From positions 62,001 to 126,000 of the forward strand of contig JABWCD010000013.1 in NCBI GenBank assembly GCA_013359265.1: DNA of 64,000 nucleotides. The letters run 5' to 3'. Made by a program: the position numbers and the translations under genes. Positions 19,074 to 27,624 of the stretch are shown piece by piece (position 1 is the first letter of the stretch; each line of letters begins with the position of its first letter). The notes under the pieces were generated by a model. That model searched no databases, was not told where the DNA came from, and saw only the letters and a program-made list of their open reading frames with translations. This DNA comes from Candidatus Hydrogenedentota bacterium. GTDB taxonomy: Bacteria > Hydrogenedentota > Hydrogenedentia > Hydrogenedentales > SLHB01.

Positions 19074-20159
19074 CTACCGCCGCACGCGGTCCATTGCGAG
19101 TTGATTCCGCAGGCTGTTCAGACTGAGGCGAATTCGCTCGGCAAGAATCTCACCGATGCCGTCCACCGTGCACAATTCTTCCTTTGGAGCGCGCATGATC
19201 TGCTGCAGCGATCCGAATTTCTGAACGAGGTTCTCGATGATTTGCGGCGTCAGCCGCCGCGTTTGTGTCAGGATGCGGTACCCGCGCGGGGAAAGGTAGG
19301 TGTCGATGCTCTTGAGATTTGCGCTGTAACCGAGCGCGTTGCTGATGTTCGACAGCTCGAGCAGTTCCTCGGCGGTGACTTCCCCCACGCGTTCGAGCGC
19401 TTGATCGTATTTGATGCCCGCTTTTTCCCGGTAGTAGTCCTTGACGACAAGTTGCGCCTCTTCGAACGGAATCAGCAGTTCCTGCAACTGCATGTCCACG
19501 AGGCGCCCTTCGCTGCCCAATTCGACAATATAGGGTTCGATCTCGCGGGCGATGCGCGTGCCCATTTCGCAGCGCTGTACCGTCTTGCAGACGTCGAAAA
19601 TGGTGACGACGTCTTCGAACTCCCGAGTGCTGAGATCGGTCGTCGCCTGGTCCAGCGCACGCACGTATTTTTCGAGCGTATTGAGGGCCTGCATCGACTT
19701 GTTCAAGAGCGTCGAAATGCTGTCCAGGATTTGTTTCGCATCGTGTGCGTACAGGGTAACGGTCGAACGCCGCTCGGACACCGCAACCACGATGCAGCCC
19801 GTTTGCTTCGCAAGCCGCTCTGCTGCCCGGTGGCGAGTACCGGTTTCGTCCGTGGGAATGGACGTGTCGGTCTTGATGAAACGGTTCGCGTAGACGATGC
19901 GCGTTCCCTCCTGATTGAGGATGATCGCGCCGTCCATCTTTGCGAGTTCGTACAGCAGTTGCGGCGTCAGTTCTGCGTCGATCTCGACGCCGCCCTCGGA
20001 GACATCCGCGAGCCGTTTTGGATCGCCGATGCAGATCAGCGCGCCGTTGCGGCTCTGGATAATCGCGGCGATGGCTTCGCGCAGTTCCGTCCCCGGCGAT
20101 ACCATCATCAACGCGTCGCGCAGCGCCGCCTTGTCTTTCTTACGTGGTTTCCTTGCCAT
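19074..20159 (-). CDS. disA: DNA integrity scanning diadenylate cyclase DisA
   Basis: DisA makes cyclic di-AMP from two ATP and responds to branched DNA. The 361 residues contain the DAC domain motifs DGA (76-78, in KMDGAIILNQEG) and RHR (109-111, in ETGTRHRAAERLAKQT). The helical linker domain follows, then a C-terminal helix-hairpin-helix DNA-binding domain with QKFGSLQQIMRAPKEEL and VDGIGEILAERI. All catalytic signatures are intact, so the cell probably uses c-di-AMP. It lies 42 bases downstream of radA, the same order as in Bacillus, where RadA inhibits DisA. The downstream neighbours are a zinc-ribbon gene and pyrK. Confidence 0.95.
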   Translation of the reverse strand: MARKPRKKDKAALRDALMMVSPGTELREAIAAIIQSRNGALICIGDPKRLADVSEGGVEIDAELTPQLLYELAKMDGAIILNQEGTRIVYANRFIKTDTSIPTDETGTRHRAAERLAKQTGCIVVAVSERRSTVTLYAHDAKQILDSISTLLNKSMQALNTLEKYVRALDQATTDLSTREFEDVVTIFDVCKTVQRCEMGTRIAREIEPYIVELGSEGRLVDMQLQELLIPFEEAQLVVKDYYREKAGIKYDQALERVGEVTAEELLELSNISNALGYSANLKSIDTYLSPRGYRILTQTRRLTPQIIENLVQKFGSLQQIMRAPKEELCTVDGIGEILAERIRLSLNSLRNQLAMDRVRR

Positions 20160-20201
20160 TCTTGTGTCCCATTGGTCGCGGGTTTAGGGGATTCTCCGGT
20201 C

Positions 20202-21563
20202 CTAACGATCGAGGGCGATATCGAGTGCCTGCGACACGGTGTTCACCGGTACAATCTCGATGTCCCCCTCGCGCACGTCGGCGGCGCAGGACTTGGGTAG
20301 GATACACCGTGAGAAGCCAAACTTCGAGGCTTCGGCGACCCGGCTGCGCGCCATGTCCACGGCGCGGATTTCCCCCGCCAGCCCTACCTCGCCGAAGACC
20401 GCAATATCCGAGGGGACGGGCGCTTCGAGCAAGCTCGACATGAGCGCCACCGCGACCGCAAGATCGGCCGCGGGTTCGTCCAGCCGGACGCCCCCGGCAA
20501 CGTTCACAAATACGTCCTTGTCCGCAATGTGCGCGCCCGCGCGTTTTTCGAGCACCGCGAGGATTAGCGCGACGCGGTTCGGATTGATTCCGGCGACCGT
20601 ACGGCGCGGCGACGCAAGCGGCGTATCGCCCACAAGCGCCTGCACCTCGACCAGCAACGGCCGCGTGCCTTCAACACTGGGAATGACGACGGAGCCGCTG
20701 ACGCCTTTGGGGCGCTCGCTCAGAAACAGCGCGCTTGGGTTGGGGACTTCGCGCAGGCCCGTTTCGGTCATCTCGAAGACGCCAATTTCGTTCGTCGAGC
20801 CGAACCGGTTCTTCACGGCGCGCAGAATGCGGAGCGCCTGTTTGCCCTCCCCCTCGAAGTACAGGACGGTGTCGACGAGATGTTCGAGCAGCCGCGGCCC
20901 GGCGATCGATCCGTCCTTCGTCACATGTCCCACGAGAAAAATTGGGATGGCGCTGCCCTTCGCCAGGCGCAGAAACTCGTTCGCACAATCGCGCACCTGA
21001 CTGATGCTACCCGGCACGGCAGCCAGTTCCGGCGTGTACATGGACTGAATAGAGTCGACGACGATGAGCGCATAGTCCTCTTCCTTGATTTGACCGCGCA
21101 CCGCTTCAAGCGAAGTTTCGGTGTAGATCAGGAGACGGTCGCTGAGCGTGCCGAGCCGCCCCGCGCGCATGCGCGTCTGGTCAAAGGACTCTTCCCCGGA
21201 CACATACAGGACTGGCCCGGCGGCCTCAGCGACTGCGTGGGAGATTTGGAGCATGAGCGTCGACTTGCCGATGCCGGGATCGCCGCCAATGAGGATGAGC
21301 GAGCCCGGCACAATCCCGCCGCCCAGCACCCGGTCAAATTCCGCGAGCGCGGTTACCTGCCGATTCGGAGTCGGCTGCGAACGGTCGGTAATGGGTGTAG
21401 GTTCCGCGCCGTCCTTGAACGCGGCGCGCACGTGCGAGCCGGGCTCGATGACCTGCTCCTCGACGACGGAGTTCCACTCGTTGCACTCGGGGCAACGTCC
21501 CGCCCAGCGCACGAGTACCGCGCCGCAGGATTGGCATACAAATGTCGTTTTCGATTTTGCCAT
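20202..21563 (-). CDS. radA: DNA repair protein RadA (Sms)
   Basis: A RecA-like helicase that drives branch migration in recombinational repair. The 453 residues show the full order: N-terminal zinc finger (C10, C13, C24, C27), Walker A GGDPGIGKSTL, Walker B (ALIVVDSIQSM), the RadA-specific KNRFG motif (RAVKNRFGSTNEIG), and the C-terminal Lon-protease-like domain (LADKDVF-type region, GLAGEIRAVD). It is the first gene of the minus-strand operon with disA. It is divergent from the decarboxylase gene at 21695, with 131 bases between. Confidence 0.95.
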   Translation of the reverse strand: MAKSKTTFVCQSCGAVLVRWAGRCPECNEWNSVVEEQVIEPGSHVRAAFKDGAEPTPITDRSQPTPNRQVTALAEFDRVLGGGIVPGSLILIGGDPGIGKSTLMLQISHAVAEAAGPVLYVSGEESFDQTRMRAGRLGTLSDRLLIYTETSLEAVRGQIKEEDYALIVVDSIQSMYTPELAAVPGSISQVRDCANEFLRLAKGSAIPIFLVGHVTKDGSIAGPRLLEHLVDTVLYFEGEGKQALRILRAVKNRFGSTNEIGVFEMTETGLREVPNPSALFLSERPKGVSGSVVIPSVEGTRPLLVEVQALVGDTPLASPRRTVAGINPNRVALILAVLEKRAGAHIADKDVFVNVAGGVRLDEPAADLAVAVALMSSLLEAPVPSDIAVFGEVGLAGEIRAVDMARSRVAEASKFGFSRCILPKSCAADVREGDIEIVPVNTVSQALDIALDR

Positions 21564-21624
21564 GGGATGTGTGCGTATCGTAGTCGCTGCCGTACCGCCG
21601 GTTCTACTGCGCGGGGCCAGTCAA

Positions 21625-21655
21625 TTGGCCTGCATACGCATCGATCTGCTATAAA
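21625..21655 (+). promoter_or_regulatory. Candidate promoter for the LysA-like gene
   Basis: TTGGCC (21625-21630) and TATAAA (21650-21655) are separated by 19 bases, longer than the optimal 17. Transcription would start near 21662, some 33 bases before the ATG at 21695. Confidence 0.35.
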
Positions 21656-21694
21656 TACGGCCACTTCCAGCAGTCGGCCAACTTCAGGAATACC

Positions 21695-22954
21695 ATGGAA
21701 AAGCTACGTTTCTTGACCGAGGCGCACGTTCGCGGCATCCGCGGCGAGTTCGGCACGCCGGCGTACGTGTACGACGAGGAAACGCTTAGGGCGTATGCAA
21801 AGTCGCTGCTTTCGGTGCCGAACGCGTACGGGTTGACGGCGCGATTCGCCATGAAAGCGTTGCCGAACGTGGCGGTACTCCAGATTTTTTCGGGAATGGG
21901 TCTGCACTTCGATTGCAGCAGCGGGTATGAGGCCGAGCGCGCGTTGCGTGCCGGGGTCCCTCCCAATCACCTCCAGATCACGGCGCAGCAGTTGCCCCAT
22001 AATCTGAAGGAACTTGTGGAGCAGGGTGTGCTGTTTACGGCGTGTTCGTTGCACCAGCTCGACACGTACGGGAGTCTCTTTCCCAACACCGAGGTTTGCG
22101 TTCGCGTTAACCCGGGCCTCGGCTCCGGGCACAGTAACCGGACCAATGTGGGCGGACCCAGCGCAAGTTTCGGCATCTGGCACGAACACCTGGACGAAGT
22201 CGAGGCCATTCGGGGCCAATACGGTCTGACCATTTCGCGCATGCACACGCACATTGGCTCCGGCGCGGACCCGGACGCGTGGCATTCGTGCGCGCAACTA
22301 TCGTTGAACATCGCCGCGCAATTGCCGAACGTGCGCACCCTGTCACTCGGCGGCGGGTTCAAGGTCGGTCGAATGTCGCTCGAACCGACCGCGGACTTGC
22401 AGGTCATTGGCCGCCGCATCGTCAGCGATTTCGAGGAGTTCTACTCCAAATACAGCCGCAAGCTGCACCTCGAACTCGAGCCCGGCACGTACCTCGTCGC
22501 CAATGCCGGTGCGATTGTCTGCACGATCATCGATGTCGTGGATACAGGCCCAAACGGCTATGACTTCATCAAGACGGACACCGGTATGACCGAAGTGATC
22601 CGGCCCAGCATGTACGGCGCGCAACACCCCATCGTGGTCGTGCCCGCGACGCCCGAGAAGCGGAGCGCACGCGACTGCATTGTCGTCGGTCATTGTTGCG
22701 AGAGCGGCGACATTCTGACGCCGGAGCCGGGCAACCCCGAGGGACTTCAGCCGCGCACGTTGCTGGAACCCAAGATTGGCGATTTGCTCGTCATCGGCGG
22801 CGCGGGCGCGTACTGCGCGGGCATGTCCGCGAAGAACTATAATTCATTCCCGGAAGCCCCCGAGGTCCTGCTCACGTCGAAGGACGATTTCCGTCTGATT
22901 CGACAACGGCAAACGCTCAAACAAGTCATTCAAAACGAGATTCCTCTCCCCTAG
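21695..22954 (+). CDS. PLP-dependent decarboxylase, LysA (diaminopimelate decarboxylase) family
   Basis: A 419-residue fold-type III decarboxylase: PLP-binding lysine K54 in RFAMKALPN, the HTHIGSG loop, a glycine-rich SLGGGFKVGRM segment, and the partner-site motif GHCCESGDILTP with the active cysteine. The usual EPGR of diaminopimelate decarboxylases is EPGT here (LELEPGTYLVANAG), and the region after it (TGMTEVIRPSMYGAQHPI) is well conserved. It therefore probably decarboxylates diaminopimelate to lysine, but a related substrate is possible. The gene stands alone on the plus strand, divergent from radA. The ribosome site is AGGAA, 5 bases from ATG. Confidence 0.8.
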   Translation: MEKLRFLTEAHVRGIRGEFGTPAYVYDEETLRAYAKSLLSVPNAYGLTARFAMKALPNVAVLQIFSGMGLHFDCSSGYEAERALRAGVPPNHLQITAQQLPHNLKELVEQGVLFTACSLHQLDTYGSLFPNTEVCVRVNPGLGSGHSNRTNVGGPSASFGIWHEHLDEVEAIRGQYGLTISRMHTHIGSGADPDAWHSCAQLSLNIAAQLPNVRTLSLGGGFKVGRMSLEPTADLQVIGRRIVSDFEEFYSKYSRKLHLELEPGTYLVANAGAIVCTIIDVVDTGPNGYDFIKTDTGMTEVIRPSMYGAQHPIVVVPATPEKRSARDCIVVGHCCESGDILTPEPGNPEGLQPRTLLEPKIGDLLVIGGAGAYCAGMSAKNYNSFPEAPEVLLTSKDDFRLIRQRQTLKQVIQNEIPLP

Positions 22955-23041
22955 CTTTCATTTGCCCTCTCAATCCGGATTGATCCAAAATAAGCGTTTG
23001 GGCGGATACACCGAAACCGGGCAATTTACGGAGATTTTCCT

Positions 23042-24352
23042 ATGCCACTATCACGCAGACAATTCATGGGCCGGTCCGGCGCGGCGATGATCGCGGGGAC
23101 CATGGCGTCGTCCTCGGTTTGGGGCGCAAACGAGCGCGTCAGCATGGCCGTCATTGGTTTTAACAGCCGAGGAAACGAGCACATCGGCCAGTGGTGCGAC
23201 AGCAGCCAGTCCGAACTCGTGGCGCTGTGCGACGTAAAAAAGAGTGTGCTCGACGGCGGCGCGAAGATGTTGAACGAGAAGTTGGGCAAGAAGCCCAAGA
23301 CATACACCGACATGCGGGAACTGTTCGAGGACAAATCCGTCGATGCGGTAAGCATCGCGACCCCGAACCACTGGCATACCTTGGCGGCGATTTGGGCGAT
23401 GGAGGCGGGCAAAGACGTCTATGTCGAGAAGCCCTGCTCGCATAACGTGTGGGAAGGCCGGCAGTTGGTCAATGCCGCGAAGAAGTTTGGCCGCATCTGC
23501 CAGCACGGCACGCAAATCCGCAGCAGCGCCGCTGTTCAGGAAGGCATGCAAAAGCTGAAGGAAGGCGTCATCGGGGAGGTGTACATGGCGCGCGGGCTGT
23601 GTTACAAGCGGCGCGCATCGATTGGGAAGAACCCAAACGAGGCGCCCCCCGCGGACTTGGATTGGAACCTCTGGCAGGGCCCCGCGCAGGAGCGCGAATT
23701 CAACAAGAGCATCGTGCCGTACAACTGGCATTGGTTCTGGGCTTACGGCAACAGCGACATGGGCAACCAGGGCGTCCATCAAATGGACATCGCGCGATGG
23801 GGGCTAGGCGTCGAGCTGCCCAGCAAGGTCAGCGCAATGGGTGGGAAGTTCCTGTACGATGACGACAAGGAAACACCGAACGTCATCACGACAGCTTTCC
23901 ACTATCCGAATGCGGGACCTATGGGCAAAATGCTTGTATTCGAGACGCGCCCGTTCCGAACACCGCAAATTAACGACGAAGCAGGCGCCAGTGTCGGCAC
24001 CCTGTTCTATGGTTCGGAGGGGTACATGGTTGTCCCGACATACGACAAATATGTCACGTACCTGGGCGAGAAGGGCGAACCGGGACCCAGCCGCGAGGAG
24101 GGCAACGACGCGTTACACTTCAACAATTTCCTTGAGGCGGTGAAGTCGCGGAAAGCAGACAGTCTGTACGCGCCGATCGTCGAAGGACACTATTCGTCCG
24201 CATTGTGCCACCTCGGATTGCTGTCGGCGCGCCTCGGCAGAAGCCTCGACTTCGATCCGGTGAAGGAGCAGGTCATCGGTGACGATGAAGCGAACGCCAT
24301 GCTGACGCGAAACTACCGCAAACCGTTTGCGGTGCCCGCGATCGAAGCGTAA
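23042..24352 (+). CDS. Tat-exported Gfo/Idh/MocA family oxidoreductase
   Basis: A 436-residue NAD(P)-dependent sugar oxidoreductase-like protein. The N-terminus has a twin-arginine signal (SRRQFMGRSG, then a hydrophobic stretch to about residue 28), so it is exported folded. The Rossmann domain follows (VSMAVIGFNSRGNEHIGQW), then the family motif EKPCSHNVWEGRQL (EKP) and a C-terminal beta-sheet domain with NQGVHQMDIARWGLGV. Such proteins are abundant in planctomycete-like bacteria and usually act on sugars or inositols, but the substrate is unknown. GGAG lies 8 bases before the ATG. A strong terminator follows at 24375. Confidence 0.9.
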   Translation: MPLSRRQFMGRSGAAMIAGTMASSSVWGANERVSMAVIGFNSRGNEHIGQWCDSSQSELVALCDVKKSVLDGGAKMLNEKLGKKPKTYTDMRELFEDKSVDAVSIATPNHWHTLAAIWAMEAGKDVYVEKPCSHNVWEGRQLVNAAKKFGRICQHGTQIRSSAAVQEGMQKLKEGVIGEVYMARGLCYKRRASIGKNPNEAPPADLDWNLWQGPAQEREFNKSIVPYNWHWFWAYGNSDMGNQGVHQMDIARWGLGVELPSKVSAMGGKFLYDDDKETPNVITTAFHYPNAGPMGKMLVFETRPFRTPQINDEAGASVGTLFYGSEGYMVVPTYDKYVTYLGEKGEPGPSREEGNDALHFNNFLEAVKSRKADSLYAPIVEGHYSSALCHLGLLSARLGRSLDFDPVKEQVIGDDEANAMLTRNYRKPFAVPAIEA

Positions 24353-24374
24353 CGCATCCGAGTCCAACTGAGCG

Positions 24375-24408
24375 GAGGGCGGATCAGCGCGATCCGCCCT
24401 CTTTTTTT
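24375..24408 (+). terminator. Intrinsic terminator of the Gfo/Idh/MocA gene
   Basis: A perfect 11-bp stem, GAGGGCGGATC (24375-24385) and GATCCGCCCTC (24391-24401), has a 5-base loop and is followed by seven T residues. It overlaps the end of the convergent permease gene, whose stop is at 24384-24386. Confidence 0.9.
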
Positions 24409-26411
24409 CTTGAACCAAATTCGATCAGCCCGATCCCGATTGCGCAGAGTAGGGCTGATATCGCGAGGACATACGCGGGAAACCCGGCCCCATCTCCTAA
24501 GGCCGTATTCGCAATGGCCTGCGCGGCGGCCGGCAATTGTTGGGTTTGAATGAGTACTGCGATGCTGTTAACGAGCACGTGGCCAATCATACCCGTGAAA
24601 ATCGAACCCGACCGCCAAACCATATACGTCAAGACTATGCCGCTCACTGCCGTGACTGTCATCCGTTGGATAACAAGGTGCGACGCTCCGAATGCTACCG
24701 CTACGAACAGAATCAGGGCCCACGTGGGCATCGCATTGCGCAAACCGGACAACAGGGCGCCACGGAACAAAAACTCCTCGCAAATCGCCGGAGAAACGGC
24801 AAGCACAAGCAACAGGATAATGAGCGGCGCGTCGTCAAATTGCAGCAGCTTCGTCATCTCTTCGGCGAGGGCGGCGGGAAACGGCCAAATCCAGTCCTGC
24901 CATACGCTCAGTTGTTGGCTCCAAACGGACCACCCCAAACCAATCAGGAGCGCCGCTGCGAAAGCGGTCGCGGCCGGCGCCTTAATCGCGAGCGCTTCGC
25001 GCAGACTCACGCGCGCGTACCACAGCATGAACAGCGTCGGGGCAAGGAACAGCAACCACTGCGTCATCGCGACACCTGCGAGCCCGTAGTTGCTCTGAAT
25101 ATATGTGCCCGCATAGAACAACAGCAGGAGGCACACCGATAGAACCAGGAGCGACATCCCCGGCGTCGGCACCGCGCGCGGCGGGATCATCGAGCGCCGC
25201 AGCGTAATGGGCAATCCTGCGTCGACCGACAACACGACGTCTTCGCGCTGAAACATGCGAGCGGCGATGATGAGTGCGATTGCCGCATAGACCGTCGTGC
25301 TTACGAGCACGACTGCGACCGACTCGGCAGACGCCTGCGCAATCATGAGGTCCTTGAACAATAGGGAAAAGTTGGCGATCGGCATGAGTTGCGTGGCCGT
25401 GGTCAAGCGCGTTCCCGGGATGGTCGCGATGGCCGCCGGAAACACGATGAGAATCAGGACCGGCGTCAACAAGCTTTGCCCTTCCCGGAAGCTGCGCGCG
25501 AGCACGGCGACCGACATCATTACCGCCGAAATGAGAAACGCGAGCGGGAGGATCGAGACGAAGATAAGTAGAAAACTGCCCAGGGGAATGCGAATGGAAA
25601 ATGGGATGTTGTCGTCCTGCAATTGCGAAAATTGAAACGCGAGCGTTGTGAGCATGCTGCCGAGATTCGTCAGCCCCGTTATAACGGCAATCGAAAATAC
25701 GGTGAGGAATTTCCCGGCAAGGATTTCCATGCTCTGCGTCGGCGTCGAGAGCAGGGTCTCGAACGTACCGCGCTCCTTCTCCCCCGCCGTTAGATCGATC
25801 GCGGGATAGAACGCGCCGACGCCCACCATAACGATCATGATGAGCGGCATGAGAAGGCCCAGCATGGCCCCGGTCGTCTTTTCCGGCGGCGCTACGTTAT
25901 GCCGCTCGACTTCAATCGGTCGCGCGTACTCCTCCGAAAGCCCGGCCCGCGCTAGCCGCTCGCGCAATAGCGCATCAAAACTATCGTTCAGCGTATCCGC
26001 GACGCGGCGCGAAGCCTCTTGCGACGTTGTGTCAGACGCGTCGTATCGGACAGTAACACGCGCGGTCTTGCCATCGTCGACAAGTTGCGCGAAATCGTCC
26101 GGCAACATAACGTAGGCATCCAACGCGCCCTTGAGCAGCGCGTCATCCGGATTTATCGGCGAGAGCACCAGCAGCTTTCGGTCTTTCGCCAGCCAACCTT
26201 TCACCAGTTCGGAATCGACGCCGCCCACCGCGATGCGCGACTTCGCTTCGTCAAGTTTGTCCTGCTGCATAATGGCTGCTTGGGAGCCGAATACGAACAG
26301 TGCCGGATACAGGATCAGTGGAATGCCGATCATCGCGATAAGCGTCCGCCTGTCCCGGAGCATGTCGAGAACTTCCTTGCGGAAGATGACCAAAACCGTG
26401 TGGAGGCGCAT
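24384..26411 (-). CDS. ABC-2 permease fused to CPBP intramembrane protease
   Basis: A 675-residue fusion. The N-terminal half is a NatB-like ABC-2 permease: one helix near residues 23-42, a roughly 150-residue extracytoplasmic domain, then a block of five or six helices (about 185-400). The C-terminal half (about 430-665) is a CPBP/Abi-type membrane protease with all three motifs: EEFLFR (E545, E546, R550), FxxxH (F574, H578) and HxxxN (H610, N614). The start overlaps the stop of the upstream ATPase by one base (TGATG), so the two are coupled. Fusions of this type occur in some bacteria; the substrate is unknown. The protease could act on exported peptides or on the transporter itself. Confidence 0.85.
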   Translation of the reverse strand: MRLHTVLVIFRKEVLDMLRDRRTLIAMIGIPLILYPALFVFGSQAAIMQQDKLDEAKSRIAVGGVDSELVKGWLAKDRKLLVLSPINPDDALLKGALDAYVMLPDDFAQLVDDGKTARVTVRYDASDTTSQEASRRVADTLNDSFDALLRERLARAGLSEEYARPIEVERHNVAPPEKTTGAMLGLLMPLIMIVMVGVGAFYPAIDLTAGEKERGTFETLLSTPTQSMEILAGKFLTVFSIAVITGLTNLGSMLTTLAFQFSQLQDDNIPFSIRIPLGSFLLIFVSILPLAFLISAVMMSVAVLARSFREGQSLLTPVLILIVFPAAIATIPGTRLTTATQLMPIANFSLLFKDLMIAQASAESVAVVLVSTTVYAAIALIIAARMFQREDVVLSVDAGLPITLRRSMIPPRAVPTPGMSLLVLSVCLLLLFYAGTYIQSNYGLAGVAMTQWLLFLAPTLFMLWYARVSLREALAIKAPAATAFAAALLIGLGWSVWSQQLSVWQDWIWPFPAALAEEMTKLLQFDDAPLIILLLVLAVSPAICEEFLFRGALLSGLRNAMPTWALILFVAVAFGASHLVIQRMTVTAVSGIVLTYMVWRSGSIFTGMIGHVLVNSIAVLIQTQQLPAAAQAIANTALGDGAGFPAYVLAISALLCAIGIGLIEFGSRKKEGGSR

Positions 26412-27187
26412 CAGGCCGCCGCTTTCTGGCGAATGACCGCGAGAAAGGCGTCGTGCAGGTTCGAGGCGCCGGTCTGGCGCGACAAATCGCCGAGCGAGGA
26501 GATTGAAAGCATTTCGCCGTCGAAGATAATGCCGACACGGTCGCAGAGCATTTCGGCCTCACCCATGTCATGCGTGGAAAAGACAATGCAGTGATTGCGG
26601 CGCTTTGCTGACTGAACGAACTCGAGAATGGTGCTGCGGGCCATGATGTCTAGTCCGAGGGTAGGCTCGTCGAGAATCAGCACGTCCGGGTCGTGAAGCA
26701 GCACGCGCGCGATCGAGACCTTTTGAGTTTGGCCGGTCGAGAGCGTGTCACACCGCCGATCAAGATATGCGCCCATATTAAGCGAGTCAGAGAGCTCACG
26801 CGTGCGCTTGTCGATGCTTGCATGATCCAATTCGTACAACTGGCCAAAGTACCGAAGCAACTCGCGCGGAGTGAGACGTCCATATACCCGAGTGTTTCCG
26901 GAGAGAAACCCCACGTGCTTACGCGCGGCGTTCGGCGCTTCATCGGCTGGACGTCCGGCGATGAATCGGGTCCCGGACGTGGGGGTTATGATTGTAGCCA
27001 GCATGCGCAACAGAGTTGTTTTGCCTGCGCCGTTCGGACCGAGAAGCCCAAATATTTCGCCGGCGTCTACTTGGAAGGACGCGTCGGCCACGGCGACAAT
27101 AGGCATTCCGGCGTGCCCATGAAATTCCTTTCGAAGGCGCTCGGCTTGGATTAGCGGCCCGCTGCGGTCTGTTGAAAAACTGTCCAT
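26411..27187 (-). CDS. ABC transporter ATP-binding protein (NatA-like)
   Basis: A typical single-domain ATPase: Walker A GPNGAGKTTLLRML, signature LSTGQTQKVSIARVL (S-x-G-Q form), Walker B VLILDEPTLGLD and H-loop STHDMGEAEM. ATG 27187 is preferred; an in-frame TTG at 27214 has no better ribosome site. It pairs with the permease-protease fusion directly downstream and should power its export of an unknown substrate (NatAB-type systems export sodium or peptides). The first 15 residues before the conserved core are variable. Confidence 0.88.
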   Translation of the reverse strand: MDSFSTDRSGPLIQAERLRKEFHGHAGMPIVAVADASFQVDAGEIFGLLGPNGAGKTTLLRMLATIITPTSGTRFIAGRPADEAPNAARKHVGFLSGNTRVYGRLTPRELLRYFGQLYELDHASIDKRTRELSDSLNMGAYLDRRCDTLSTGQTQKVSIARVLLHDPDVLILDEPTLGLDIMARSTILEFVQSAKRRNHCIVFSTHDMGEAEMLCDRVGIIFDGEMLSISSLGDLSRQTGASNLHDAFLAVIRQKAAA

Positions 27188-27312
27188 GTCTGACTCGATA
27201 CCCGGCTCTGGCAAGAGCGTCGCATCCGGATCGAAGCTGTGTCAAGCCTGCTTGTGCGTCCACCGCGCAACCGGTTACAGTGGAGCGAGAACGGCATGTG
27301 GAGGTCCGTACC

Positions 27313-27600
27313 ATGCCATGTCTATTTGTTTTGATCGCCGTCATCGCGCCGCGGCTCGCGCTGTTCCTGATGTGGCTGCTTGCATATATGGCGCCCGCAT
27401 TCGAGACGCGCATATGGCCGATCCTGGGCTTCTTTTTCATGCCTTACACGACCTGCGCGTACGCCATCGGCATGAATGAGACCGGCGGCTTCCAGGGATG
27501 GAGCCTTTTGCTCTTGATCGTAGGCGTCGTTTTCGATCTGGGAAGCCACGGCGGCTCGGCACGGACGACGCGGCGGGTCGATATCTACCGCCATGACTGA
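27313..27600 (+). CDS. Small membrane protein, hypothetical
   Basis: A 95-residue protein from ATG 27313, chosen because GGAGGT (27300-27305) lies 7 bases upstream; the open frame reaches back to 27172 but the extra part has no supporting signal. Three hydrophobic segments are visible (about residues 3-20, 32-50 and 58-74), with a MWLLAYMAP motif. It resembles small uncharacterised membrane proteins found near many genes. It is 24 bases upstream of the SDR gene and may be co-transcribed. Confidence 0.6.
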   Translation: MPCLFVLIAVIAPRLALFLMWLLAYMAPAFETRIWPILGFFFMPYTTCAYAIGMNETGGFQGWSLLLLIVGVVFDLGSHGGSARTTRRVDIYRHD

Positions 27601-27624
27601 CGCGAATACGAAAGTGGGGATCGT

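Noticed and set aside
19101-20300. Plus-strand open frame opposite disA
   Set aside because: DisA motifs are complete on the minus strand and the plus frame has no motif or start signal.
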